From: Ulva prolifera
Lineage: Eukaryota; Chlorophyta; Ulvophyceae; Ulvales; Ulvaceae
Length of the DNA stretch: 64,000 bases
Reading direction: 5' to 3'
NCBI GenBank assembly: GCA_023078555.1
Contig: CM041200.1
Coordinates: 4,554,936-4,618,935, forward strand
Both the position numbers and the translations under genes were made by a program. Position 1 is the first letter of the stretch. The number at the start of each line of letters is the position of its first letter. The notes under the pieces are model-generated. The model did no database searches, had not been told where the DNA came from, and saw nothing but the letters and a program-made list of their open reading frames with translations. Positions 21,610 through 33,800 of this stretch are shown one piece after another.

Positions 21610-23770
21610 AGAACCCACCTGGCCCATGGCCGGCCCGGCCGACAGCGGCGACCCTTCCACAGGCGGCGGCCGCAGCTCGTCGGGCGTGACGGGTCCCATC
21701 CTGTCGGTGCCGAAGCTGTCCCAGATGAACGCGGAGAGGCCGGCGCTGCTGGCGACGCTGTCGACCTTGAGATCGAGGGTCTCCACTGCTTGCAGCTCCA
21801 GCTCACGCTGCGGCGTCGAGGCGCCCACCTCTGCTTCACCGTGCACCTCCCCTGCGCCTCCGTCGCTGTGCACCTCCTGCATTGCGGGAAGAGGTACACC
21901 CGAGGCACGACGCAGCGGAGTCGGAGCAGAAAACAAGGGTGTGGTGGCAAGGCAGAGCATGTGAGTCAGGGGCGTCGATGAGTGATGTCAATTTCGGTTG
22001 AGTGGACGTTGAATAGTAGCCTATGAGATGGTCAAGTCATCAATTCAGCTACCGCTTGCCAAGCTGTAAGTCGGCCAGCCTTGGAATTGCACTGCAAATG
22101 CTTAGCACTGCTCACCTGACTGCTCACTGCCGATGTCATATGGCTGTGGAGTGGGACCGTGGAGTGACACGGCCGCGTGGATGTCCGGGAAACACATGCA
22201 TGGGACAGCTCTGCGATGGCGGTGAGCCACGGCAGAGGGAGTGAGCCTGCTGCAAGCTCCAGCGTGCGCAGGGTGCTGTACACGGCCTCATCGTGCTGTG
22301 CAGTGTTGCGTCATCGGGCCCGATCACATAGAACAATTCCGAATATTCAGATCTAATTCGGGGTGGCAGTCCTGGAAAGGCTGCAAAGTGACCCAACACT
22401 GGTGCTGTGGTCCTAGACCTCGCTGTCGGGCAGGGTGTAAGAATTGCTGCAGCGGCTACAGGGCGACCTTGGTGCCTCGGGTTGTTGTCCTGCTTATCGG
22501 CTGGAGTGAGAGTTGGTGGGCGCTCTTCGCGCCGATGCCGGTAGTTGCTGTATGTTGGTTGATTTGAGAAATTGCTCTGCCATACAATGGCCCGAGATGT
22601 CGGTCGTTGCTGTATGTGGGTTGATTTGAGAAATTGCTCTGCCATACAATGGCCCGAGATGTTGCCAAGTGATACACACCTTGGTGCCCGGCGCTGCAGA
22701 CGGAGTGCCCGGGTGCTTGGGTTTGAGATCGCCGCTGAACCCGGCGCGTGGCGAGCGTGGCGAGCGCGCAGGCGCGGCCTCGGCTTTGAATTCGCTGTGC
22801 ATCTGCGACACCAGCAGCTGCATGATATCCGCCTGCATGCATACGCAGCGGCTCAGTGAGGCCTCGGCACGGTGGGTCGGCACAGCACGCAATGTCTAGC
22901 CTCAGATTCAAACTACTGGCCAAGTGTCAAATTGTCAGGATGATAGGCAACGTTCTGCTTACCCAGTTGCTAAAGAGCACCTATTCAGCATCATCCCCAA
23001 ATTCAGTATATCCCAGACTATATACAATTCACATTCACGCTCGTGATGGCCTCTCCGGGCCGGGGTTGCCGCCCCGCCGTCGCATGCAAAAGGCTGCGCT
23101 GGTGTAAGGCGATCCAGGCCAGGGACGCGACACGACAGTGGTGTGCCTCAACGCTGCATTGAGAGGCGTGGGTGTGGCGTGGGGGGCAGCGGTGGACAAC
23201 ACGCCCGTTGGCCCTGAGTCTGCTGCATGCTGAGGGGAAACGCGATGCATGACCAGGCGGTGCCGAGACTGGAAGCTGCGGCAAGACTGTGTACCCTAAT
23301 GGACACCATGTCGAAGGGGCAGGTGGCTCCACAACACGCAGTGACACGCAGTTGCTCATGTGGCAAAGGCCGCAGTGCAGCAGTGCAGCGGGCCACATGA
23401 TACTGCGTCTGAGCCGGAAGCTTGTAGCTCTGTTGAACACCCTCTGTTGAACACCCTCTCTGAGAGGCGTGCGTGCCGCCTGTTGTGATCCACCACAAAT
23501 GGATGGCAGTCTGGTAGACCAGGTAGACCACGTCTCACATGTGGCAGCATGTGGCTGCATGTGGCAGCCCCAGATGAATGACTACCCAGGGGGTCACCCC
23601 ACAGGGTGGGGGCATGGCGTCGCGAAAAGGGCTGCACCTTGGAGAACCCCTCTGGCGGATTGGACATCACTGAGTTCATGGTCTCGACTGCTGCTTGCAC
23701 GGCGGCCTCCACGGCCGCCTGGGTCTTGCCCGCACCATCGGTGGCGCCCTCTCCTGCAGCTGCCTGCATG
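21610..23770 (-). CDS. possible multi-exon gene, Ala/Pro-rich unidentified protein
   Basis: Several minus-strand segments look like exons bounded by GCATGCAG or GCACAG acceptors and GT donors. At about 23770-23644 there is an Ala-rich helix ending NPPEGFSK. At about 22833-22681 a segment carries MQLLVSQMHSEFKAEAA. At about 22300-22195 one carries LRTLELAAGSLPLPWLTAI. At about 21930-21612 one carries TPQRELELQAVETLDLKV and SAFIWDSFGTDRMGP. The first two join in phase 0. I could not fix every junction or either end. These may be 5' exons of the gene ending at 18753 or a separate gene. No domain is recognised. Confidence 0.38.
22545..22665 (+). repeat. two-copy tandem repeat, about 63 bp unit
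   Basis: A unit containing TTGATTTGAGAAATTGCTCT and CATACAATGGCCCGAGATGT occurs twice head to tail with only a few differences near its start. It lies between putative exons of the minus-strand gene model at 21.6-23.8 kb and has no coding role that I can see. Confidence 0.85.
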
Positions 23771-23999
23771 CATGCCGCGTGATCACACGGCGCAGCGTCA
23801 CTGGATGACACCCGGTATGCACAAGCGCTCGCCATGCCATGTGCCCTGCGATGAACCATCATCCGACGGCGTCGGTGTACTACGAGGTGATGGATGGCTG
23901 TTGCGCCCGTGCGTTGCTGTTGCCACGCGTGGCCACGCCCGGCAGTGCATGCACTCACACATGCGGAAGCACGGATCAGTGCTCATGAGGTGGCTCAAG

Positions 24000-26769
24000 C
24001 CTAGGCATCAACGGAGCCGGAGTGCGCATGAGGTCGCGAAGCCAGGATCAGTAACAAGAGTCTTAAGCTTGATTGAACCGCGTCCCGAAGCTTGCAAGCG
24101 ATTGTAGGTAATACTAGGTATCCTGCGCGCGCGGATGCAGCGACCACACGCAGCCCAGCGCTGCCCCCCTCCTCTGGACAGCGAGCAATCTGAGTCGAGC
24201 CCTGCGCGACTGGTGCTGCATAGGCATCATTCAGAGGAAAGTCGCGCAGACCTGGAGCGGCCCGACGTCAACGTCGTACGCTGCGCACGCGCGCATCCGA
24301 ATATGCTCCCCGCGCGCGATGTGGCTCGGCGCCGAGGCGTGCGAAGGCCTAGGTGATACATATATCTAGATATATCACCCGGTTCGACCCTGGTCTCTGA
24401 GAAGGGCAAGTAAGGTGGATGCGCATACATGTTGACCCGACGGCCTTTTACACACACATTCCAGGCGTCAACGGAGCTGTCGCATCAAGTTCGTTGACGC
24501 GCATCAGCACCCGAGGACGTCTCGACGTCGCAGCCTCGAGCGGGGTCAGAGGGCGTCCTGAGCTTGACCAGGATGACGCTGACCCGGTGGCGACTCACTG
24601 GTACCTGCCCACACGTATTCACGCAAACAGGCTAAGCCTGTGAGCCTGCAGCGGAAGTATCAGCGCAGCTCCATTGTGAAAGCAGCATGCCGCGGCCACT
24701 TGACGCGTGCGAGTGTCATGTGTCACTGAGCGGATGAGCGCAAGAGCACAATGCTCAGGATGCTCAGCAATGGAGCTGAACTGATGGACGTGCAGATCAG
24801 GAGCTGTGTGCCTTACCCAGAAAGTGATCGACGCTGTCGAAGGTGCCTTGCGCCCGGGCGAGGACGCTGCAGCAGAACACGTACGCAGACTGGTCAGATT
24901 GTTCCAAAGTGACGACGGGTTCATGAGAACAATTGATGGCAACATTGGACCCGTTTTGATAATTTTGTGCTAGTATATGCTTTCCTTTCAGCGCATGAAC
25001 GAGAACGAGAACGAAGACGGGGCATGTAGGTGCTCGAAAGCATAGGTGGATGTCATCGGCAGAGCAATTCATGACGCAAAAGGCAGCCCCACAAGAATAT
25101 GTACAGACGTGATCAGATGCAATTTATGCTTGGTCTTGCAATGTACTGGCCTCGGGAGTTGTTCGGCCTTCCGCAGCTGTTGGCGCTACTACAAGCGGCC
25201 AGGTTCCGCAATAAATAACACAGACGCATTGTTGCACTGATACTTGAGTCTAGTGACTGCGTCCAAGCTCAAATACATCCATGAGCCAGCGCCGTAGACC
25301 CTCTGTACGCAACGGTGTCCGACATCTGCGAAGGAGCCATAAGGCGCACGAAGGTCGCACTTGCGGCAGATCTTTGACAGAGACACACCTCATCACTCGT
25401 CAATTCTACTTCCTGCATCTGAAACGTCTGTTCACTGTCCACAGGCGTCGTCAAAAGATGCCTGCAGGTCTAAGCGCTGGTGACACCGCGCACATCAACA
25501 CATCGCTACACACATTGAAATGCGTAATGAAAGTGTACTCTTGCGCGGCACATTTGCGCGATCAGCAATTGTTCAGCTTCGCCGGCACGCGCGATGTCAT
25601 GCGGAGTCGCATACAATCTTAAGGGCTCTCCCGCGTGACGACACAAAAATCCAACATTGTTACGAATTACATGCACGTCTCAAAAGAGTGCACGAAAGCA
25701 CCCTTCCAACCCAGCAAATATTCTCCGACATATGCTACATAAGCAAATTCGACAGTTGGCAGGAGCTCTGCAGCGTTTCCACAAGAGCTGCCAAGGTACG
25801 CACAGGTACGGCAAGTTGGTACCGTTTGAAGCTTATGGTGGAGGTCACGATCGTTTCCCTCGCAAGAGTTACTGCACGCAGACAAGGCGACTTCGAAGTG
25901 ATTATGTCGCTGCTCATCCGAGGCCCGCTCAAAAGGCTCCGAACAGGGCGTGCGTGTGTGAACGCAGGCTAAGTATAATCTGATTATAATGTGCGGTGCA
26001 GATCGCCTGTTATTATATACATACGCGGCATGCATTGAATCGGGGGCGTTTTCACATCACGCACGTGCTAGCGCTGCGGGCGCACGCTGCGGTGGTCCGA
26101 CACATGCGTATGCGGCGTTCAAGAACGTGGCTGTCGTAAATGTTGGTAGAATGTGTCCTGGCACGGTGTCGAGAGTTGACCGCGGTGCTGGTGCATGTAG
26201 CTTCGTTGCATAATATGGCAGACGAAGGCCGTGCGACATATGATATATACCGGTACGTGGCTTTTGGATCATCACGGATCCTCCTGGCCATTATTATCTC
26301 GAGATAGCGCTCAAGATGCCCCCCTTGTCACACCGGTCGTGCCTCGAAGTTGCCGGAGGATAGACAACAACAAACCTGGAATTATTTTAATGGGATCCTC
26401 AGTCGATACATGTACCATGAATGAGGTGATGTCGTCTGCGGAACGCGTGTCTTTCAAGCGAACGTTCATCGGAGTTTCCTCGGTTGTAGCAGATTACTCG
26501 TGCAGGATAAGTGGAGGCGCACTGCATAGATACTCACAGCAGAGAAGGTAGTGGATATCTTGATGATGTATGACAGGCGCTATCTTGTACAGCACTTAGC
26601 GGTGATGGTGCATGTCGAGCCCGAGTGCCGCTCCGCGACACCGACACCGCCAATTATAGAGGCTGATGCGCAACTTCGAGATCAAAGATCGAATATGATC
26701 GCTGGCTCATATTTGTAAAACCATCGATGCCAAAACAAGTGCTTCGATGCGAGATGGTGCGAACGTTCA
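24000..26769. other. AT-richer stretch without a supported gene
   Basis: No protein family is recognisable. A 150-codon plus-strand frame at 25520-25972 has no motifs and no supported splicing. A short palindrome built on GATATATC lies at about 24355-24379. Much of the stretch reads as old non-coding or repeat-derived DNA inside the 14.4-kb inverted-repeat block. Confidence 0.45.
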
Positions 26770-26777
26770 CTCAGCAG
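26770..26777 (+). repeat. target-site duplication (left) of hAT element
   Basis: CTCAGCAG directly precedes the TAAGGTCCGCCA terminus and is repeated exactly at 27779-27786, directly after the other terminus. Eight base pairs is the standard hAT target duplication length. Confidence 0.95.
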
Positions 26778-27778
26778 TAAGGTCCGCCAAAAACGTATAA
26801 TCTCAGGTCATATACGTTTCATACGTCGTATAATATCTGAATCCAATATTGCCGTATATGTCGCCGTATGGAGTATAAACTGCCGTATAGGGCGTATGCT
26901 GCACCGTATAGCCGTATGATGTGCCGTACATGCCCCTGATGACCCATACGATGTTCATATACGCCTGTTTGATGGCATACTGAGGGCACGTACTAGGCCG
27001 CTTGATGGTTTGAGAGCGTTCTCATCCCTGGTGTGAGCAAAGCAGCATACACAAGATCTTCAACTTGTTTATAAGTTTTGTTGTTTGAGGTAATGCCACT
27101 TGAATATAAACAACACAACGTGGCAGGTGAACATTGTGAGGATTGTGGTCATGACGAATGCGACATGGCGGCACAGCAGCGTTCACTGTTTAAACATGCA
27201 AACATCTCGTGAGTGGTACAGCACAACGTCCAACTCAGAGTACAAGATCACTCTCAGATCCACAATGTCTCAAAGCGCATTGATTGTGTCAAGCATCACA
27301 GCCAGGTCCCCCATAGTGGCAGGCTTCCCTCGTGCCAATCTGTCATTCTGCTTGATGTAAATGAGGTCAGTAGCACGTTCAAGCCCCAGATTCGAGCGGG
27401 CCTTCACATACACCTGACCCCACTCAGTCCAATTGCGCTCCGAAGCAACCTTCCTGAAACCAGCTAAATGTGCCCAACAACAGCATAAATATAAGGGTTC
27501 TGATCGAGCTTGGCCACGGGCTGCTGCCGCAGTGCAGTGGTCAAGCAGGCGTACGAAGCGCCTCATGCATACGTACATGACCGTACATGGCCACCGTATA
27601 GGATCGTATATGACCGTATTTAACCGTATATGACCACCGTATAGAGCCGTATATAACCACCGTATGTGTCGTATAATCAGCACCGTATAACCGTATGTGG
27701 AACGGATTCAAATAATACGGAATGTCATTATCATACGTTATACGGAGGTCCATACGTATACGGAGTTGGCGGACCTTA
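26778..27778 (-). mobile_element. internally deleted hAT DNA transposon
   Basis: The 1001-bp element has inverted termini beginning TAAGGTCCGCCAA and is flanked by a perfect 8-bp duplication, CTCAGCAG. Both subterminal regions are packed with CCGTAT/ATACGG-type motifs, the usual transposase-binding arrangement of hAT elements. On the minus strand, about 27452-27270 encodes a remnant of the hAT C-terminal dimerisation domain, with SERNWTEWGQVYVKARSNLG and LIYIKQNDRLARG. It begins at a TTTCAG acceptor, so it derives from an intron-bearing autonomous parent. The N-terminal and catalytic parts of the transposase are absent, so the copy is non-autonomous. The perfect target duplication suggests a fairly young insertion. 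Confidence 0.95.
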
Positions 27779-27786
27779 CTCAGCAG
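27779..27786 (+). repeat. target-site duplication (right) of hAT element
   Basis: This is the second exact CTCAGCAG, directly after the right terminus ending GGCGGACCTTA. It pairs with 26770-26777. Confidence 0.95.
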
Positions 27787-27993
27787 CACAGCGCGCGGCA
27801 TGCCGGCAACACTGCAAACCTTTGACCAGCGAAAGCCTCCGCGGAGAGGTACGTAGGGCCTGCAAGTGACGCTGTGTACTAATATGCTGTGTAGCTTCTC
27901 GGGCACCATTTGCGCTCGCTACACAAAAATCCGTGCTGCGCAATCTCGCGACAGATGTGACAGTACATAAATAACAAAAACGATTCTGTGGAC

Positions 27994-28120
27994 GTGATAC
28001 GGTCATACCACCAGGAAAACAGGCGATCCCATCAGAACTCGCAACTTAAGCCTGGTTGGGCAGGATTAGTACTGGGCTGAGTGATCTCCTGGGAATCCCC
28101 TGTGCTGTATCGCTTTTGCC
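27994..28120 (-). repeat. 127-bp inverted repeat, right copy
   Basis: This is the exact reverse complement of 13719-13845, with no mismatch over 127 bp. It starts GTGATACGGTCATACC and ends TATCGCTTTTGCC, and lies about 200 bp right of the hAT element. The sequences outside and inside the two copies are unrelated. Confidence 0.95.
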
Positions 28121-30880
28121 CGATTACCCAGGTTAAACCGGACAACCGACTGGCTTCAATGTGCAAATTGTTCAACTGTTCATACAAGACGCAATGCACT
28201 GTTCAACACAGGGCGAAACACAGCAGTGTGTAGACGCTGACTGCATGAATCATTGCTGGCCTTCGCCGCGGAAGCATGGTAGCGTTCTTTCTGTGCTGGC
28301 ATGGATGACACATGCCTTTGCCCTCGCCTACGCATAATAAACAGTGGCCTACTTCACAGTGGACATTGGACAGGATGCACCAGGCGGCCTGCGCAGCCCC
28401 CATTCCTCGATAGCGCCGGTGTACTCGGTGCCTTCAGGGTGAAGCACAAGCCATGATTGCATTTTGGAGACTCGGTCCTGTCCACGCTGCAGCCTTTGGT
28501 TTTGCTACGCTGTCTGGCAGCTCAGAGCACATGCTCTCCCCTGCTCCCCTATAGATGCAAAGGGGATTGCTGCTGTTCCAAATAGGCAAGTACAAGCACA
28601 TGCACAGCTTACACTCCGCATGGCCGCCGCCGGTGGCGCCAGCGCGGATGCCTGAGCAGCAGCAGTCTGTCTATTGTTGCGTGCGATGGAGATTGTACGT
28701 CTGCTTGCTCGCTTGAGCGCAATCTATCCGTGCACCCAAGGGCGCTGAAACATTGTGGTGCGATGTGTAGCCGATGCTACCCGGCTGCACTGGCATGATG
28801 GAAGTGGCCAATATTAATATGAACAGGCAGACAGTACTACTTATGGGGTGTTCAGCAGTGTGGCGCACCGGGCTCTTGACTCATCCGGTGATAACGTGCA
28901 GCCGTTACGATGACTCGGGCCGTGCTGTGGGTTGTGATCGTGGGTCTCTGCCCATGCAGCGCGTGGCACACCTCCTGGAAGCAGTGCGGCCCAGCGCTGC
29001 CTGCCCACACCGGGTCAGTAGACAGCAGGACGCCCGCACGGGACCTTGCAGCGTCCCCACGTTGCCCTGCACATTGCGGCTTGCCATATAGGGTTCCTTG
29101 CCACCCATCTGGTGTGCGCGTTCAGGAGACCTCTCATCTGGAGAGACCTATAGTCTATCTGGAGCTCCTGGAGACCACGAGCCTGATGTACATCTATGCA
29201 TGCCGGCGGGGCATGTTGGAGGCTTGAAGAAATGAACACCCAGCCCCGAGCAAGGCACGGCCTTGCGCAGCGCACCCTGAAAATGCACCATGCGTACACC
29301 AGTCTGGCATCGTGTGTGTGCACGCGAAGCTTGTTACGAGTGGCGGCCTCTCCCGCGGGCAGGGATGATGCACACGCACAGGGATCCAGCTGTGATTCTG
29401 CTGTGTTGTCCGCCTCGCCGCCTGTGTCCTTGTAACATATGCACAGGGTTCCCGCGGCTCGTGTGGAAGCTAGGGGACCCTGATGACGGCGGGTCGCGTG
29501 TGCAGCTGCAGGGTACCCTCAATGACAGCGCCCAGGAGGTTCCAGGGCACAACCTCACCATCGCGGGGGACAGTCCGGTAGCAGGAACTCTGCTCTTTCG
29601 CAATCACATACAAAAGCCTGACCCATGAGAAGGGCGACGCCCTGTGTGCTTGCCGCACCTTGGATTATGAATTGGAATATGTGGTCGCACCACCTTGATG
29701 GGAAGTGGATGCGAACACCAGATGTAACATGCAGCCAGGGTTCTTTGCTCCATCCGCGGACTCTTTTGACCCTGACCGTGTGCGGGTCTGCCATCTGCCC
29801 CGGCGGCGCATCGTGCTCGGCACGTCTCCGCGGCTTTGGTGCGGCTTCGATGCGGCAGTTGCTCGGCACGGCGCTTGTGACGGAGCCGCTGGTATTACAT
29901 GGGTACAGCGGGCGTGCTCATTGTTGGTGTCGGTGGTGTTGGTGGCGATGCCGGGGTGTCGGGCGTGCCTGCCTGCCTGCCCTCTCCTTTGGAAATGGCT
30001 CATGCTGGAGCTCGTCCTGTAGCGGTTGCAGCAGTGCGCCGCCCAGACGCCTTGATCGCTCCCATGTCCCAGAGCTCTGTACAGCTAGCTGTAGATGTCC
30101 CTATGGATGTAGCTTTGTCGTGGTGCATTCATGAATAGATACGATGGGTAGTCTAGTATAGACGCTTGCTGTGGGGTCTGTGATCATGCCCGGCCCCTGT
30201 CCTTTGTAGCTACATAGATACGTGCGAACTTACGCGCGGCTCACGATCCACAGGACCTCATGGGGCTGGCTCACATCAGGCCCACCGCAGGAATGATTTC
30301 ATCGCATCGAGAGCATTTCGCACCTGAGATGTTTCGGCTGCGGCACGAGGTACCTTGCACCGTCTGGGCCAGGCGCCAGCTGGGGCTCTGCCACTGCTTT
30401 GAGCAGAATTCTGAGGCACATGTCAGACGGACTCAAGGCCAGAACAGCCGTGACGGACTTTGCTCAAATTAAGTGGGCCTGCAACATCAACACAGTGACA
30501 CCGGCCTCATGAATGAGGAGGGATTGTCATGGGCGCGGGACCAAGGCTGCTTCCACATCATTCGCCCATCGGGCCTTAGCTGAGCAGCGGTGTCCGCACG
30601 TTTGGACCATGCATGCCAAAAACGTCCGGCAGGTCGTGAACGAGATCAGACTTAGGAACCAGCCCAAATAGCATAGCAGTCATCTGAGGTGGTCCGTTTG
30701 CCTGTGGTGGCGTATGTTGTTCATCGCAGCGCGATGTCGTACTCCCGCGCTTGGTGAGAGACCTCCTGTGCTTGGCTGCAAGTGCTTGACAGCCGGAAGG
30801 TGTAGGCACGTCAGTTTCCAGTAACAGGCGGTTTGTTCAGAGCCCGTGCGTATGCGTGGCTGTTGATAGTGCAGAACAAC
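28121..30880. other. stretch without a confident gene
   Basis: Several short frames occur. A plus-strand ATG at 28910 opens with a signal-peptide-like segment (MTRAVLWVVIVGLCPC) but has no supported downstream exons. A minus-strand frame at 29470-29658 contains LLYVIAKEQSSCYRTVPRDG and may be part of an exon. Neither shows a recognised family nor a phase-consistent gene model, so I leave the stretch uncalled. Its right end is presumably the GLDH promoter. Confidence 0.35.
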
Positions 30881-30881
30881 G

Positions 30882-33800
30882 ATGCTGGCGCGTGCGTCCA
30901 GCGCAGTGCGCTCTCTGCGGCACACATTGAAGAACACGACGCCAGGTAAAGGCTTCTGCAGTGCATCGGGCATTAAAGAGGGCAAAACATATATTCCTGA
31001 TGGGAAGAAAGGTACGGAGTATGTGCTCAGCCCACTTGCTGTGATATATATGGCCGAGCTGGCTGAACACCGATGGTCACCAAATGCAGGATTAAAGTGG
31101 GTCGACGATCGCCTCCAGAGCAGGATCACCTATGGAAACTATCTAGCAGGATTTCTGGCTGTCGTGGGAGGCTATGTGGTCTACACTGCTTTCAATGACC
31201 CAGACTCAGGCAAATTCGAACATGATGTGGCATTCAGCAACTGGTCTGCCACACACTCGGTCAAGTGCAAGTGCGCACCAGATACTCGCACCAATATATC
31301 GGTCGCTTCTTGTCACTCTCAAATTATTTCACTGACATGTTTTGCGACAGCTGAATGCGCAATCCCTCGTGCACAGCCAGGCATTGAACTGCGGATGCCT
31401 TCGCCAAGCCCTGTAACATCTCCGGACATCTGCTCGATTCACATGCAGCCGTGTATACGAGCCAGAGAATGAGGAGGAGGTGGTGAAGCTCATCAGGCGA
31501 GCCATTGCAGAGGGCTGGACGCTGCGGGTGCTTGGGTCCGGCATCTCCCCAAACGCCCTGGCATTCTCAGACAAGTGCATGATCAGCATGGCCCAGATGG
31601 ACCAGGTGCTTGACATCGACCCGGACACCAAGCAGGTCCGTCTCACACCACCCCTCCCTCTACAGATCTCGGCGGTCTAGGCTGGCACATGACAGCCCGC
31701 TGACTCACATCGTCACAAGTCGGTGTTCCAGCACAGCTTGTGAAAGAGGAGAGCTACTTTTGTCCATCCGAGCCTGCACAGCTGTCTGAATGCCTCCACG
31801 TGTAGGCTCACGCTGCCTTGTACTTGCTGCCTACATGCTTCCAGGCACCATCGTGCGCCCTGTCAACCTTCGACCAAGTCTGAGGTGACATCCCGTTGAA
31901 ACGGTCATTGAGTATAATCCAGTCCCTGCATTCAAACCGCAGCCGGACGACGCCGCCTAGGATGTCGCTCACGTGCTGTCTGGGACTGTGGACGAGGTCG
32001 CCGGTAGCAGGATATGCTACCGGCGACCTATATGTCCAGTCTATGTCCAGTCACCTCGGTCAGGGTCACAGCGCCGGCCGTGCCCGCCCCAGCCGGCGAC
32101 GCTGCCGCAGCCGTGCAGGTGAGGGTCCAGGCGGGCGCCAAGGTGCAGGACGTCGTGGAGGCGCTGCGGCCGCACGGCCTCACACTGCAGAACTACGCGT
32201 CCGTGCGCGACCAGCAGATCGGCGGCTTCACGCAGGTGTCCGCGCACGGCACCGGCGCCGCGCTGCCGCCCGTCGACGAGCAGGTCGTCGCGATGCGCCT
32301 CGTCGCGCCGGGCCTCGGCCAGGCCGTGGAGCTGCGCCGCGGCGTCGACGCGGCGTTCCCGTGGGCCAAGGTGGGGCTGGGGGGCATGGGGGTCGTGACG
32401 GAGGTGACGCTGCAGTGCGTCGCGGCACACCGGCTGCTGGAGGAGACGACGGTCACGACGCGGGCGGCCGTCGAGCGGAGTCATGCCAAGTGCGGTGCCC
32501 TCGTCTGTGGTCGAGGCGGGGCTCCGAGCCAGCACGCGTAGGCCGCTATGTTAGCCGTGTCCTTGACCCTGCATGTACGAGTTTGTAGTTGGACGTCCAG
32601 CCAGCTGCGGTCTACACGTAGCTGCAGCCAGACTGCCTCGCTGTCGGGATTTTGAGTTCCTGGGGGAGGTGGAAGCAGGTGCGTGTGCGTGCGGCCCCAT
32701 GTCGCCGTTTCCACAGGGGCATGCGTAGCTGCTGTCACCGGGATCGATCAGGCGCACGGGCCCTGCCGAATTACAGCGCGACCTTAATGCAGACTGCTGG
32801 TGTGCCTGGGTGACGTGCAGAGCAGCTGGCAGTTGCGATGGGGCGTGTGCTGTGATCGCCCGCCACGGGCCGTTCAAATGCATCTCCAGTTGCAGTTCTG
32901 CATGGACAGAATCAGGTTTTTGGCCCCGCTGGATGATGACCTGGCGGTCACATCAGCGGGCACTGATGGCCACCTGTGTTTCCACATAGCTCTGCTGGGC
33001 CGTTCGAAGGCTCAGGCAGTCTGGTGCGGGCAAATGCTCAGCTCGTAACGAGGAAAATGCGCAACTCTTGCGGCAGACGGTGCTGATGCTCCGGCCGATG
33101 CATCTGCAGGTGGCTCAAGCAGAACAAGCACCTGCGGTACATGTGGATCCCGTACACCGACACCGTCGTCGTCGTCAAGTGCAACCCGACCACCAAGGCC
33201 GCGGCGCCCGGGCCCAGCTGGTTCAGCAAGGAGTTTTCAGACGACGAGAAGCTCGCGCCGCTGCGGGAGCTGCTGCAGAGCGCGAGGGGGGCCGCGCCGG
33301 CGCGGGAGCTGTCGGCGACGCAGCTGCGTGACGAGCTCATCGCGGCACGGCCGCTCGACACGGAGTGGATCAAGCAGGTGAACCGGGCGGAGGCGGAGTT
33401 CTGGAAGCGGAACAGCGGCCGGCGGGTCGGCTGGAGCGACGAGATCCTCGGCTTTGACTGCGGGGGCCAGCAGTGGGTGCTGGAGGTCGCGTTCCCGACC
33501 GAAACGGGCGGGAAGTCAACGCAGGTGTGATATATCCGTGTGGTACCATCTTAGGTACCAACGCGCCATGAAGCCATATCGGAGCGCGTCTGACCGACAT
33601 GGCCGACGCACATGCGAAAGTCCACCCCGTTGTGTGCCTTGTGGGCGATGTGCTCATGCTGCGTGGGATGTGGTGCAGGACCTCAGATACATGGCGGATG
33701 TGATGCAACTGATAGAGCGGGAGCAGATCGCCGCGCCCGCACCGATCGAGCAGCGGTGGTCCGCGTCGTCGTCCGCGCCGATGTCCCCCGCGCACTCCGA

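Noticed and set aside
24375-24395. tRNA T-loop-like GGTTCGACCC
   Set aside because: The flanking bases do not pair into a T-arm and no acceptor or anticodon stem can be drawn.
13719-28120. Block considered as a Polinton-type element because of its size and terminal inverted repeats
   Set aside because: No polymerase, integrase, packaging ATPase or capsid-like sequence was recognised inside, and no 6-bp target duplication is visible.
28910-29091. Signal-peptide-like start MTRAVLWVVIVGLCPC
   Set aside because: Attractive N-terminus but no downstream exon joins it in phase with a recognisable protein; hydrophobic starts of this length occur by chance.
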